35,175 nucleotides of DNA. Source: JBJFCE01 sp051888775 (GTDB lineage Bacteria > Bacillota > Clostridia > Lachnospirales > Lachnospiraceae). Below the pieces are notes generated by a model. That model saw only the letters and a list, made by a program, of their open reading frames with translations, was not told where the DNA came from and ran no database searches. The stretch covers positions 1 through 35,175 of the forward strand of contig JBJFCE010000083.1 of the NCBI GenBank assembly GCA_051888775.1. The letters run 5' to 3'. Numbering within the stretch: position 1 is the first letter of the stretch; the number at the start of each line of letters is the position of its first letter. The position numbers and the translations under genes were made by a program. Of the stretch, positions 8,419 through 18,147 are shown piece by piece.

Positions 8419-10002
8419 ATGAATAAAACGAAGGATTCTTGGTTCTTTTTCGTTCTCTACAGCGTTACATATCTGATACTGGCAGCAAATTGCAGCAGTC
8501 TGTTGGCAGAAGTATTGCAACTGCATGAAACATGGCAGATCTGCGCTCTGACTGCGGGAATGCTTCTGTGTGCGTGCCTTTTGTTCGGATTGCTTCGGGC
8601 ATTTGGCGTACGCCTTGCTGTTCGAAGAGCACGAAAAAGCTATATACGAAAGAAGCCTTCGTTTTTTGTTACGGAGATTCTTCCCGTTGTGCTTTTGTAT
8701 GTGCTTACACTCGTTACAAGAGTATGGCTTGCATATGAAATGCCGCTTGAAGTTACCGGAAATGAAACGTTATTTTTGGATGCCGGAATGCAGAATACCT
8801 ATTACGGCAGCTTTTTTCATCATCCGGCAGGTGTCCTGTGGGCATATCGTTGGCTCCTTCGCGGGATGTGCCTGATTTTCGGAAATAATCCGATTGCCGT
8901 GTTTGCATTGAATACGGTCATTCAGTTATTGATTGTTCTGAGCGGTTATCTGTTGCTGCGTCTTTGTTTTCATAAAAAAGCGGCAATTTGTTATGCGCTT
9001 TTGTGGAATGTGCTTCCCTGCTGTTATGGTATGCTGCCTATGGCAGATGCGGCAATGCTGGATATCCTGATCCTGATTGTGGCACTGCTTTTTACGGTAT
9101 GGTTATGCAGGGAACGCGATGGAGCGGCGCACCGACCGGTACTCCGTCCTGCAGCGTGCGTATTGTGCGGAATCTTTACCGGATATCTGTTAATCGGAAA
9201 TGTATTATATCTTTTCGTATTCATTACGGGACTGTTACTGCTTGGTATGTATAGTCACCGGAAAAAAGCGGATTTTCTGTGCTATGGGATCGGATGGCTT
9301 TTCGGCGTGCTGGGTGTGGTTGCAACAGGTGCTGTTTGCTTCGCTGAACGTATGGATATTTCCGGCATCCTGTATGGTGCCAAAACGTATATTTTACACT
9401 ATTGTGATCTGTATCTGCCGCTTAATGGCGTGTATGTTGATATTTCAAATGCGCTTGCAGAACAGAACGGCTGGACCTTCAGTATGCTGGCTGTATTGAT
9501 GTTGTCCGGATTACTGATCTTTCTTACGTGGAAAAATGAAAAAGAAGCATTGCATCTGTTTACACCTGTTTATGCGGGAACGCTGCTGTGGCACTTGCTT
9601 GGATGTAACCGCGTGATAAACGGTGAGGTAATGCTGGTCTGTATCGGGATTCTGATCGTCAGTGCCGGTTTTGGCATGATCTTTACCATGAAGAATCCGT
9701 TGGAAAAGAAGGAACAGACTGCCGGTGCGGAACCTGAAAAAGAAGAAGCAGAGATTCAGTCTGTAGAACCTGAAAAAGAAGAAACAGAGATTCAGTCTGT
9801 AGAATCTATAAAAGAAGAAGCAGAGGCGGTACCTGTTGAAGAAACGGCAGAGTCATCCCAAACGCCTATTCGGTTGATCGAGAATCCGTTGCCGTTACCG
9901 AAAAAACATATCAGAAAAGAAATGGATTATCAGTATGAGGTTGCACCGGACAAGATGAATTATGATATTGCGGTGGAAGATACGGATGATTTTGATGTTT
10001 GA
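8419..10002 (+). CDS. Polytopic membrane protein, GT-C glycosyltransferase-like, with repetitive acidic tail
   Basis: A 527-residue integral membrane protein with at least nine or ten hydrophobic segments up to about residue 425, followed by a hydrophilic cytoplasmic tail of about 100 residues. The second half of the first third (TRVWLAYEMPLEVTGNETL, then YYGSFFHHPAGVLWAYRWL) resembles the first external loop of GT-C enzymes such as ArnT/PMT relatives, where an acidic residue is catalytic; E or D residues are present there but I cannot assign one. The tail carries two tandem 12-residue repeats EPEKEEAEIQSV, encoded by 36-bp repeats at 9730-9765 and 9766-9801, and a third degenerate copy. It follows metY by 12 nt and ends before a strong terminator. 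Substrate unknown. Confidence 0.75.
   Translation: MNKTKDSWFFFVLYSVTYLILAANCSSLLAEVLQLHETWQICALTAGMLLCACLLFGLLRAFGVRLAVRRARKSYIRKKPSFFVTEILPVVLLYVLTLVTRVWLAYEMPLEVTGNETLFLDAGMQNTYYGSFFHHPAGVLWAYRWLLRGMCLIFGNNPIAVFALNTVIQLLIVLSGYLLLRLCFHKKAAICYALLWNVLPCCYGMLPMADAAMLDILILIVALLFTVWLCRERDGAAHRPVLRPAACVLCGIFTGYLLIGNVLYLFVFITGLLLLGMYSHRKKADFLCYGIGWLFGVLGVVATGAVCFAERMDISGILYGAKTYILHYCDLYLPLNGVYVDISNALAEQNGWTFSMLAVLMLSGLLIFLTWKNEKEALHLFTPVYAGTLLWHLLGCNRVINGEVMLVCIGILIVSAGFGMIFTMKNPLEKKEQTAGAEPEKEEAEIQSVEPEKEETEIQSVESIKEEAEAVPVEETAESSQTPIRLIENPLPLPKKHIRKEMDYQYEVAPDKMNYDIAVEDTDDFDV
9730..9820 (+). repeat. 36-bp tandem repeat inside the membrane-protein gene
   Basis: Two copies of a 36-bp unit (9730-9765, 9766-9801) differ at one base and encode EPEKEEAEIQSV and EPEKEETEIQSV; a partial third copy follows. 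The unit length is a multiple of three, so copy-number change would keep the frame. Confidence 0.9.
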
Positions 10003-10075
10003 TAATATGAAAAATAGGATCGTTTTTTGTCCTGTTTTTCCTGAAATACATAAAAACAATAGGATGCGAAATAAT

Positions 10076-10105
10076 AAAAGAGAACTCGAAAGAGTTCTCT
10101 TTTTT
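10076..10105 (+). terminator. Strong intrinsic terminator
   Basis: A 12-bp stem AAAAGAGAACTC (10076-10087) / GAGTTCTCTTTT closes a GAAA tetraloop (10088-10091) and runs into a T tract. The A-rich 5' side means it can also act on the opposite strand. Confidence 0.93.
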
Positions 10106-10187
10106 GAGTTTGACGGAACATGAATAATCTATCGCCAAAAATGGAACTTTAGATACCGAAGCATAGTATCGATGCAGGAGGTTTATG

Positions 10188-11036
10188 ATGGGCAGGCACG
10201 GAAACAAAAAGAACGGAAAAAAGAATGGCAGGCAAAAATATAAAAAGCAATTAAAGAGTGCAGAACAGATCAGGGAGAGAGCTGATATGTTTGAGGAATT
10301 TGAAGAACCGCAGGAGGATGTCATATCACAGGAAAGCAATAAAGAAAAATCAGCGGATACGGAAGAAGGTCTGAAGGAACGGGAAGAAATGATCCGTGAG
10401 AGCGGGCAGGTGATTTTAAACAGAGACGGAAAATATTGTATTCATCTGATCAGTATTATCGGTGAAATTGAAGGTCACGAATGTCTTGGCAACAACACAA
10501 AGACCACAAAATATGAGCACATTCTGCCACAGCTTGCCGCAATCGAAGACAGCGAGAAGGTTGACGGCGTGCTGATCCTATTAAATACAGTGGGCGGAGA
10601 TGTGGAAGCGGGGCTGGCAATTGCCGAGATGATTGCATCTTTAAGCAAACCGACTGTTTCACTTGTACTCGGAGGCAGTCACAGCATCGGTGTTCCGATT
10701 GCAGTCAGCACCGATTATTCTTTTATTGTGCCTTCCGCAACGATGGTGATTCATCCGGTACGCTTAAATGGGATGGTGATCGGTGTTCAGCAGACGTTTG
10801 ACTATTTCAGACAGATCCAGAACCGGATTGTTGATTTTATTACGATGCATTGTTATGCGGAAAAAGAACGTCTGGAAGAGCTGATGATGGAGACGGAAGT
10901 GCTGACAAAGGATGTCGGAACGATCCTCGTGGGCGAAGAAGCCGTAGATGAAAATATTATCGATGAAGTAGGCGGAATCAGTGATGCCTTTCAAAAATTA
11001 TATTCGATGATCGAGGATGACAAAAAAGAAGCTTAA
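10188..11036 (+). CDS. tepA: ClpP-like serine protease TepA (translocation-enhancing protein)
   Basis: A ClpP/crotonase-fold protein of the TepA family; in Bacillus tepA also sits directly upstream of spoIIIE. ATG 10188 is preferred over 10185 because GGAGG (10177-10181) then has a 6-nt spacing. The first 70 residues are Lys/Glu-rich and hydrophilic. The protease-like domain follows, with LNTVGGDVEAGLAIAEMI (132-149), the candidate nucleophile serine in GGSHSIGVP (S166, aligned with the ClpP serine) and the candidate histidine in VIHPVR (H189). No signal peptide is present, so it should be cytosolic. Reported roles are in protein export and sporulation; the exact substrate is unknown. Confidence 0.9.
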   Translation: MGRHGNKKNGKKNGRQKYKKQLKSAEQIRERADMFEEFEEPQEDVISQESNKEKSADTEEGLKEREEMIRESGQVILNRDGKYCIHLISIIGEIEGHECLGNNTKTTKYEHILPQLAAIEDSEKVDGVLILLNTVGGDVEAGLAIAEMIASLSKPTVSLVLGGSHSIGVPIAVSTDYSFIVPSATMVIHPVRLNGMVIGVQQTFDYFRQIQNRIVDFITMHCYAEKERLEELMMETEVLTKDVGTILVGEEAVDENIIDEVGGISDAFQKLYSMIEDDKKEA

Positions 11037-11045
11037 TGGTATAAT
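11017..11045 (+). promoter_or_regulatory. Probable promoter of spoIIIE/ftsK
   Basis: ATGACA (11017-11022) and TATAAT (11040-11045) with a 17-bp spacer overlap the last codons of tepA. Transcription would start near 11052, about 30 nt before the spoIIIE start. Confidence 0.6.
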
Positions 11046-11081
11046 CAGTATGAGAAAAAATCAGGAAGGATTGAATTTTCC

Positions 11082-13934
11082 ATGGCAGCAACAAACCATA
11101 GTTCCGGTCAGGGAACGGGTAGAAAAACAACGCAGACTAAGAAGACAACAACTTCCGGTCAGCGTACATATAGTAAAACAAATCATGCACAGGCAGCAAG
11201 AAAAAAGAAAGAACAGGAGGCAGCGCTTCGAAGTGAGATCATGATGATCATCAGCTTTGCAGTATGCATTCTGTTGTTTTTATGTAATTTTTCCATTATG
11301 GGACCGTTCGGTAAAGCGGTAAAGGGTGTTATGTTCGGACTGTTCGGTGTCCTTTCCTATGTGGTGCCCATTGCGGCTTTTATCGGCATGGCATTCCATG
11401 TCTCCAATCGGGGAAGTCAGGTGGCAGCCAGAAAGCTTGTGGCAGGAGGCGTGCTTTTGTACTGCATCGGAATCTTTGCACAAATGATCGCTGTACCGAT
11501 CGGTGAGATTGAGGGCAATCTGATCAGTGAGCTTTTCCTGATCAGCCGGAATGAAAGTAAAGGCGGCGGACTACTCTGTGGTCTTTTGGCATATCCGATG
11601 ATGAAGTATTTAAAAAGCGTTGGAAGTGTTCTGGTTTTACTGGTTGTGATGATCATTGCGTTGGTGATTATTACGGAACGCTCCTTTATAGGCGGTGTCA
11701 GATCAGGCGGACATAAGATGTATGAATCTGCAAAAGATTCTGCACGACGCCGCAGAGATGAACGTCATGCAAGGCGTGAAGAAGCTATGGAGGAAGAAGA
11801 AGAGCTTTATGAAGAGACTTCTGACAGGCAAAAAGACAGAAGGCAGATTCACTGGAATGCAATCGATCAGAGTGCAGAAAACGGAAACGGATATTTGAAA
11901 AACGGATCCGGACAGACTGCGCAGGTATCGGACAAGCCGTTAAAAAAAGAAGAAAAGAAAAAAGACTCTTTCATGTCACAGACACGGTTAGAAAAGCCGC
12001 AGGAGCAGTTGAACCGTGAGAACATGCATGAGATTATGATCGAGGATCTTGATCTGGACCAGAAAAACGAAGATATACAGGCTATCCATGATACGGTAAA
12101 AGAAGATGATCATTCCTTTGCTTTTGACCTGTATCGCGATATGCCGGAGCCAAGAGGTGTCAGAGGTGCACAGTTACCGGAAGATACCGTATTTGTGCAG
12201 GAAGAATTGAAAGATCTCGAACCGGAATTGTTTGAACGGGAAACACAGCAATTCGAGTCTGCAACCAATCCATCCCGAACAGATGGAGCATCAGACTATC
12301 GTCCGCAGGGAGCAGATACCTTTGGTGCTTCGTTAGCACAGGGTTATACGCCGCAGAAAGCACCGCACAGCTTTGGAATGACGGAGGAATATCGTACACC
12401 GGATCAGAAAAAAGCGGATGCGTTTGCAGTGAAACCGACACCGGCAGTACAGCAGCCTCAGAAACCGAAAAAATATATTTTCCCTTCGTTGAATCTGTTG
12501 TCCAGAGGGAACGGGAAAAATGGGGGAGATTCATCAAAACAGCTGAAAGAAACAGCGGCAAGACTGCAACAGACTTTAAAGACATTCGGTGTCAATGTCA
12601 CAATTACGGATATCAGTCAGGGACCTGCCGTCACAAGATATGAGATGCAGCCGGAGCTTGGCGTCAAGGTCAGCAAAATCGTTTCTCTTGCAGACGATAT
12701 TAAACTGAATCTTGCGGCAACGGATATTCGTATTGAAGCACCGATTCCGGGAAAAGCAGCGGTCGGTATCGAAGTCCCGAACAAAGAAAACAGTGCCGTA
12801 CATTTACGGGAACTGTTAGAGTCGGATATTTTTAAAAAGTTTGATTCCAATCTGGCATTTGCAGTCGGAAAGGATATTGCCGGCCAGACTGTTGTGTTTG
12901 ACATCGCAAAGATGCCGCATGTGTTGATCGCAGGTTCTACCGGTTCCGGTAAATCCGTCTGTATCAATACGCTGATCATGAGTATTTTATATAAGGCGCA
13001 TCCGGATGATGTAAAGCTGATCATGGTCGATCCGAAAGTCGTCGAATTAAGTGTTTACAACGGAATACCGCATCTGCTGATTCCGGTTGTGACAGATCCG
13101 AAAAAAGCGGCAGCCGCACTGCAGTGGGCAGTTGCGGAAATGACGGAGCGTTACAAGAAGTTCGCAGACCACAATGTGCGTGATCTGAAGGGGTATAATA
13201 AGCTTGCCGAAGCATCCAAGGATTCCGGGGATGCCAATGCGCCTGTGAAGATGCCGCAGATTGTCATTATTGTCGATGAGCTGGCAGATCTGATGATGGT
13301 GGCATCGGGAGATGTGGAAGAGGCGATTGTGCGGCTTGCACAGCTTGCGCGGGCGGCAGGTATTCATCTGGTCATTGCTACGCAGCGTCCTTCCGTGGAT
13401 GTCATTACGGGTCTGATCAAAGCAAATATGCCGAGCCGTATTGCATTTGCAGTATCCAGCGGCGTGGATTCCAGAACGATTCTGGATATGAACGGTGCGG
13501 AGAAGCTGCTTGGAAAGGGAGATATGCTCTTTTATCCGCAGGGCTATTCCAAACCTGCCAGAGTTCAGGGAGCCTTTGTATCCGATAAAGAGGTCTCCGA
13601 TGTGGTGGATTTCTTAAAAAATCAGGCGATCGGCAATGTCTACGGTGCGGATCTGGAAGAAAAAATCGCACATATTTCCGATTCCGGTGAAAATGCATCG
13701 GGCGGCAGTAGCGCAAGTGAAACGGATGAACTGTTTGCGGAGGCGGGACGTTTTATCATAGAAAAGGATAAAGCCTCGATCGGCATGTTACAGCGTGCAT
13801 TCCGCATCGGCTTTAACCGGGCAGCAAGGATTATGGACCAGCTTGCAGATGCCGGTGTTGTCGGTGAAGAGGAAGGTACCAAGCCACGCAAGGTGCTGAT
13901 GAGTATGGAACAGTTTGAAAATTATTTGTCATAG
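11082..13934 (+). CDS. spoIIIE: DNA translocase FtsK/SpoIIIE
   Basis: An ATP-driven DNA pump anchored at the division septum that moves chromosome into the forespore or clears the septum. The 950-residue protein has a basic N-terminus (1-45), a membrane domain with about four segments (roughly 50-200), a long charged linker (about 205-465), and the motor. Walker A is GSTGSGKS at about 618-625, and IIIVDELADLMM is Walker B. QRPSVDVITGLIKANMPSRIAF is a translocase signature. The C-terminal gamma winged helix is DELFAEAGRFIIEKDKASIGMLQRAFRIGFNRAARIMD. The linker is longer and more variable than in Bacillus SpoIIIE. Adjacency to tepA supports the SpoIIIE name, though it may be the only FtsK-type pump in the cell. 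Confidence 0.95.
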   Translation: MAATNHSSGQGTGRKTTQTKKTTTSGQRTYSKTNHAQAARKKKEQEAALRSEIMMIISFAVCILLFLCNFSIMGPFGKAVKGVMFGLFGVLSYVVPIAAFIGMAFHVSNRGSQVAARKLVAGGVLLYCIGIFAQMIAVPIGEIEGNLISELFLISRNESKGGGLLCGLLAYPMMKYLKSVGSVLVLLVVMIIALVIITERSFIGGVRSGGHKMYESAKDSARRRRDERHARREEAMEEEEELYEETSDRQKDRRQIHWNAIDQSAENGNGYLKNGSGQTAQVSDKPLKKEEKKKDSFMSQTRLEKPQEQLNRENMHEIMIEDLDLDQKNEDIQAIHDTVKEDDHSFAFDLYRDMPEPRGVRGAQLPEDTVFVQEELKDLEPELFERETQQFESATNPSRTDGASDYRPQGADTFGASLAQGYTPQKAPHSFGMTEEYRTPDQKKADAFAVKPTPAVQQPQKPKKYIFPSLNLLSRGNGKNGGDSSKQLKETAARLQQTLKTFGVNVTITDISQGPAVTRYEMQPELGVKVSKIVSLADDIKLNLAATDIRIEAPIPGKAAVGIEVPNKENSAVHLRELLESDIFKKFDSNLAFAVGKDIAGQTVVFDIAKMPHVLIAGSTGSGKSVCINTLIMSILYKAHPDDVKLIMVDPKVVELSVYNGIPHLLIPVVTDPKKAAAALQWAVAEMTERYKKFADHNVRDLKGYNKLAEASKDSGDANAPVKMPQIVIIVDELADLMMVASGDVEEAIVRLAQLARAAGIHLVIATQRPSVDVITGLIKANMPSRIAFAVSSGVDSRTILDMNGAEKLLGKGDMLFYPQGYSKPARVQGAFVSDKEVSDVVDFLKNQAIGNVYGADLEEKIAHISDSGENASGGSSASETDELFAEAGRFIIEKDKASIGMLQRAFRIGFNRAARIMDQLADAGVVGEEEGTKPRKVLMSMEQFENYLS

Positions 13935-13954
13935 ACGGCGACTTATGCTAAGAT
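13926..13954 (+). promoter_or_regulatory. Promoter of fhs
   Basis: TTGTCA (13926-13931), 17-bp spacer, TAAGAT (13949-13954). The -35 overlaps the spoIIIE stop codon. The leader would be about 55 nt, ending in GAGGAG before the fhs start. Confidence 0.65.
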
Positions 13955-14015
13955 AGCAAAAAGTGCTTATATTGAAAAATGTTTATAACATAGAAATAAT
14001 GAGGAGCCAAAGAGG

Positions 14016-15686
14016 ATGAAAAGTGATATTGAAATCGCACAGGAAGCAGTAATGGAGCCGATTACGCAGGTTGCGGAACGTATCGGCATAAAAGCGGACG
14101 AACTGGAATTGTACGGCAAGTACAAGGCAAAGATTTCCGATGAATATATGGAGCGGATCAAAGACAATCCGAACGGAAAACTGATTCTGGTAACAGCGAT
14201 CAATCCGACACCGGCAGGAGAAGGAAAGACCACGGTTACGGTCGGACTGGGCGAAGCATTTGCAAAGCTTGGGAAGAAAGCGGTAATTGCGCTCAGAGAG
14301 CCGTCGTTAGGGCCGTGTTTCGGTGTCAAGGGAGGCGCTGCCGGAGGAGGCTATGCGCAGGTGGTTCCGATGGAGGATCTGAATCTGCACTTTACCGGAG
14401 ATTTTCATGCGATTACTTCCGCAAATAATCTGTTGGCGGCGATTTTAGATAATCATATCCAGCAGGGCAATGAGTTGCAGATCGATCCCAGACAGATCAT
14501 CTGGAAGCGTTGTCTTGATATGAATGACCGCGTGCTTCGTAATGTTGTTGTCGGACTCGGTGCCAAAACGGACGGATTTGTCAGAGAGGATCATTTTGTG
14601 ATTACTGTTGCCTCCGAGATTATGGCAGTACTTTGTCTGGCAAATGATATGGAAGATTTAAAGGAACGCCTCGGAAGGATGGTTGTTGCTTACAATTACA
14701 ACGGTGAACCTGTGACGGCAAAGCAGCTTCAGGCAGTTGGTGCGATGGCAGCTCTTTTAAAAGATGCTTTAAAACCGAACCTTATCCAGACACTGGAGCA
14801 TACCCCGGCGCTTGTGCACGGCGGTCCGTTTGCAAATATTGCCCACGGCTGTAACAGTGTCAGAGCCACGAAAACGGCGCTGAAAATGGCGGATTATTGT
14901 ATTACGGAGGCCGGCTTTGGTGCTGACCTTGGCGCAGAGAAATTCTTTGACATCAAATGCAGGATGGCGGGCTTACGGCCGGATGCGGTCGTACTGGTCG
15001 CAACGATTCGCGCACTTAAGTATAACGGCGGAGTTGCCAAGACCGATCTGAACACCGAGAATCTGGATGCACTTAAAAAAGGTATTGTCAACTTGGAAAA
15101 GCATATTGAGAATCTGCATAAGTATGGCGTTCCGGTAGTAGTAACGCTGAACTCCTTCTTAAGTGATACACAGGCAGAAATTGATTTTGTAAAAGCATTC
15201 TGTGCAGAGAAGCACTGCGATTTCGCACTGGCCAATGTATGGGGCAAGGGCGGTGAAGGCGGCATCGAGCTTGCGGAAGCGGTATTACATACGCTTGAGA
15301 CCAAGAAAAGTGAATTCCATGTGCTGTATGATACAAAGCTTCCGTTAAAAGATAAGATCGAAACGATTGCAAAGGAAATCTATGGTGCAGGAGAAGTTAT
15401 TTTTGCATCTTCCTGCTTAAAACAGATTCAGAAGTTAGAAGAATTAGGCTTTGGAGAGCTTCCGATCTGTATGGCCAAAAATCAGTATTCTCTTTCGGAT
15501 GATCCGACCAAGCTCGGCAGACCGTCCGGATTTGAGATGAACATCCGTGATGTTTATGTATCTGCAGGTGCGGGCTTTGTAGTCGTTCTGACCGGAACGA
15601 TCATGACGATGCCGGGACTTCCGAAGAAGCCTGCGGCTTACGGTATTGATGTAAATGAGGATGGCGTGATTACGGGACTGTTTTAA
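14016..15686 (+). CDS. fhs: Formate--tetrahydrofolate ligase
   Basis: Makes 10-formyl-THF from formate, THF and ATP, feeding purine synthesis, formyl-Met and, in acetogens, the methyl branch of the Wood-Ljungdahl pathway. The 556-residue length is standard. The P-loop is TPAGEGKTTVTVGLGEA (65-81), then REPSLGPCFGVKGGAAGGGYAQVVP and DLNLHFTGDFHAITSANNLLAA, both conserved. The C-terminal PKKPAAYGIDVNEDGVITGLF is typical. GAGGAG precedes the ATG. folD follows about 77 nt downstream, so the two successive steps of the one-carbon pathway are together. No other Wood-Ljungdahl gene is in this window, so acetogenesis cannot be inferred. Confidence 0.97.
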   Translation: MKSDIEIAQEAVMEPITQVAERIGIKADELELYGKYKAKISDEYMERIKDNPNGKLILVTAINPTPAGEGKTTVTVGLGEAFAKLGKKAVIALREPSLGPCFGVKGGAAGGGYAQVVPMEDLNLHFTGDFHAITSANNLLAAILDNHIQQGNELQIDPRQIIWKRCLDMNDRVLRNVVVGLGAKTDGFVREDHFVITVASEIMAVLCLANDMEDLKERLGRMVVAYNYNGEPVTAKQLQAVGAMAALLKDALKPNLIQTLEHTPALVHGGPFANIAHGCNSVRATKTALKMADYCITEAGFGADLGAEKFFDIKCRMAGLRPDAVVLVATIRALKYNGGVAKTDLNTENLDALKKGIVNLEKHIENLHKYGVPVVVTLNSFLSDTQAEIDFVKAFCAEKHCDFALANVWGKGGEGGIELAEAVLHTLETKKSEFHVLYDTKLPLKDKIETIAKEIYGAGEVIFASSCLKQIQKLEELGFGELPICMAKNQYSLSDDPTKLGRPSGFEMNIRDVYVSAGAGFVVVLTGTIMTMPGLPKKPAAYGIDVNEDGVITGLF

Positions 15687-15763
15687 CAGAGCTGTTACAG
15701 TCAGAATCAAAGGCTTGTTTAGGAAATAAAGGATTTTGAGAGCATATGGAGAGGAGAGTCAGG

Positions 15764-16648
15764 ATGCCGAAGATCATTGACGGAAAAGAAATATCATTAC
15801 AGATTAAAAATGAGGTACGTGATGCAGTCAGTGCCTATCGGGCGCAGGGAAAGGAGATTTCTCTGGCAGTCATTCAGGTAGGAAATGATCCTGCGTCAAG
15901 TGTGTATGTCGGGAATAAGAAAAAAGCATGTGAATATGTCGGAATCCGTTCCGTTTCGTATGAACTTCCGGAAGAAACAACACAGGAGGAACTGCTCACA
16001 TTAATTGATGACTTAAATAACAGAAAAGATATCAACGGTATTCTTGTGCAGCTGCCTGTTCCGAAGCAGATCGATGAGAATGCAATCATTGCCGCAATTT
16101 CTCCGATGAAGGACGTGGATGGTTTTCATACACAGAATGTCGGTGCACTTTGCAGCGGTCAGAAAGGGTTTGTATCCTGTACCCCTGCCGGTATCATTGA
16201 ACTTTTAAAGCGTTCCGACATTCAGATTGAAGGTAAGGAATGTGTTGTCATCGGCAGAAGCAATATTGTCGGAAAACCGATGGCGATGTTACTGCTTCGT
16301 GAGAACGGAACGGTTACGGTATGTCATTCCAGAACAAAGGATTTGAAGCAGGTTGCAAAGCGGGCGGATATTCTGGTTGTAGCGATCGGAAAGCCCAAAA
16401 TGATTACAAAGGAATATGTCAAGGATCAGGCTGTCGTCATTGATGTCGGCATTCACAGGCTGACCGAGGAGGAAGCGGCAAAGAACGGTGGCAAAAAGCT
16501 GTGTGGAGATGTCGATTATGAAGAAGTTGCACCAATCTGCAGTGCGATCACTCCGGTTCCCGGAGGTGTCGGACCGATGACAATCGCCATGCTGATGAAG
16601 AACTGCCTGACAGCGTATGAATTTCAAAACGAAAATTTCTGTAAGTAA
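15764..16648 (+). CDS. folD: Bifunctional methylene-THF dehydrogenase / methenyl-THF cyclohydrolase
   Basis: Interconverts 5,10-methylene-, 5,10-methenyl- and 10-formyl-THF with NADP(H). I chose ATG 15764 because GGAGAGGAG sits just upstream and the family starts with a sequence like MPKIIDGKEIS; an in-frame ATG at 15746 lies before that ribosome site. The 294-residue product has YVGNKKKACEYVGI (48-61) with the catalytic tyrosine and lysine region, GILVQLPVPKQID, KDVDGFHTQNVG, the NADP-binding VVIGRSNIVGKPMAMLLL, and PVPGGVGPMTIAMLMKN near the C-terminus. Downstream NfnAB could supply or consume its NADPH, but that link is inferred from gene order. Confidence 0.96.
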   Translation: MPKIIDGKEISLQIKNEVRDAVSAYRAQGKEISLAVIQVGNDPASSVYVGNKKKACEYVGIRSVSYELPEETTQEELLTLIDDLNNRKDINGILVQLPVPKQIDENAIIAAISPMKDVDGFHTQNVGALCSGQKGFVSCTPAGIIELLKRSDIQIEGKECVVIGRSNIVGKPMAMLLLRENGTVTVCHSRTKDLKQVAKRADILVVAIGKPKMITKEYVKDQAVVIDVGIHRLTEEEAAKNGGKKLCGDVDYEEVAPICSAITPVPGGVGPMTIAMLMKNCLTAYEFQNENFCK

Positions 16649-16661
16649 ATGAGGATCCCCT

Positions 16662-18128
16662 ATGAAATGCCCTGTATGTCAGAATGAAATTGAGGATGGA
16701 CGATTATACTGCGGAAAATGTGGCTACGAGATACAGATTGTCCCCGAGTTTGAAGCGGAACTGGAAAATAACATTATGGAAAACATGTCCGATGTCATAA
16801 ATGAACTGGCACCGGAAAAAGATGATGCGCTTTCGGATGAAGAAATGGCGGAGTTTACGGACGAGGAAGAAGAACGCCCGAGCATACTTAATTTTTTGTT
16901 CCGTTTTATCAAAAAACATATTTTGGCCTCTGTTGCAATTTTTCTGGTACTTGCAGTTGCCGTTGGTATTGTCATTTTCTGCAGTATTCAGGACAAAAGA
17001 AAGAATTCCTATGATTATCAGTATCATATGGCGCAGCAAAGTGCACAAAACGGCGATTATGAGGCAGCGCTTCAGTATTTGCAGGAAGCGCTCAGGTTGG
17101 ACGGAAATCATCCGGAGGCACGGATGCTGACTGCGGATTATCTGCTAAAGCTTGGGGAAGATGATGAAGCAGAATTGATCTATCGCGATCTGTTTCATTA
17201 TGCAGAGTATGCACAGGAAGCGTATGAAAAATATATTGCACTATTAGAAAGTCAGGAACGGTATCTGGAGATCTGTTATTGCATGGAAGAGTGTAATGTT
17301 CAGGAAATCCGCCGGAATTATAATCAATATTTAGCGGAACTTCCGATTTTCAGTGTATCTGAAGGCATATATGAGGATGCACAGGTATTAAAGATCTCTT
17401 CCAATACGAACGGTATTATTTATTATACGATGGATGGTACCGATCCGGATCAGGCGGATAATGTCTATACCGGACCGATCATGCTGGAATCTGGAGAATA
17501 TGAGATTCGAGCTCTTTTTATTAATGAGTATGGGATGAAAAGTCAGGTATTTTCAGCGACTTATACGATCAATGCAGAAATTCCGACTACCCCGGTTGTT
17601 ACACCGGATGGAGGAGATTACAGTGTACCGCAATATATCACAGTAGAAGTCCCGCAGGGATGTACGGTTTATTATACAACGGACGGAAGCACTCCCACAC
17701 AGAACAGTCTGACCTATTCCAGATCGATCTGTATGCCGCTTGGCAATGCAACATTTCGTTTTGTGTCCTACAGCAGCGATCTTGTGGCAAGCGAGATTTT
17801 ACAGGTGGAATATCATCTTAATCTGGATAATCCCCGGTTCAGCGATTATCAGGCAATGCTGATCACGGCGGAAGGGCTGACGAATCGCGGTCTGCTTCTG
17901 AATATGAACGGTGAAGTTGAAGGAGCGAGTGGAATCTATAGCTATCAGGCAACTGCTGCGTTTGTATATGAAAACGAATGTTATTATCTGATGACCGAAT
18001 ACTACACCGATACTTCCGGTAATACTTATTCGACGCAGACCAAGTATGCGGTCAGTGTAGATTATGGTGTTTTATACAAAACCAATCTTGACAGAAACGG
18101 ACAGTATACCGTGATTGCATTTGAGTAG
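16662..18128 (+). CDS. Zinc-ribbon membrane protein with TPR and two chitobiase-C-like domains
   Basis: A multi-domain protein I cannot assign to a named gene. Residues 1-22 are a zinc ribbon with C3, C6, C17 and C20. An acidic linker follows, then one membrane segment at about 86-108 (cytosolic zinc ribbon, external remainder, predicted from charge). Residues about 118-225 are TPR-like helices (QNGDYEAALQYLQEALRLD). Two repeats of the CHB_HEX_C / FN3-like fold follow at about 231-303 and 311-385, each with a YYTxDGTxP signature. The final 100 residues are uncharacterised. It follows folD by 13 nt. The external beta-sandwich domains suggest binding at the cell surface. Confidence 0.85.
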   Translation: MKCPVCQNEIEDGRLYCGKCGYEIQIVPEFEAELENNIMENMSDVINELAPEKDDALSDEEMAEFTDEEEERPSILNFLFRFIKKHILASVAIFLVLAVAVGIVIFCSIQDKRKNSYDYQYHMAQQSAQNGDYEAALQYLQEALRLDGNHPEARMLTADYLLKLGEDDEAELIYRDLFHYAEYAQEAYEKYIALLESQERYLEICYCMEECNVQEIRRNYNQYLAELPIFSVSEGIYEDAQVLKISSNTNGIIYYTMDGTDPDQADNVYTGPIMLESGEYEIRALFINEYGMKSQVFSATYTINAEIPTTPVVTPDGGDYSVPQYITVEVPQGCTVYYTTDGSTPTQNSLTYSRSICMPLGNATFRFVSYSSDLVASEILQVEYHLNLDNPRFSDYQAMLITAEGLTNRGLLLNMNGEVEGASGIYSYQATAAFVYENECYYLMTEYYTDTSGNTYSTQTKYAVSVDYGVLYKTNLDRNGQYTVIAFE

Positions 18129-18147
18129 TGCAAAGTGGAAAATTTTG

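Noticed and set aside
9730..9820. CRISPR-like repeat
   Set aside because: The repeats are contiguous, without spacers, and are in frame within a protein.
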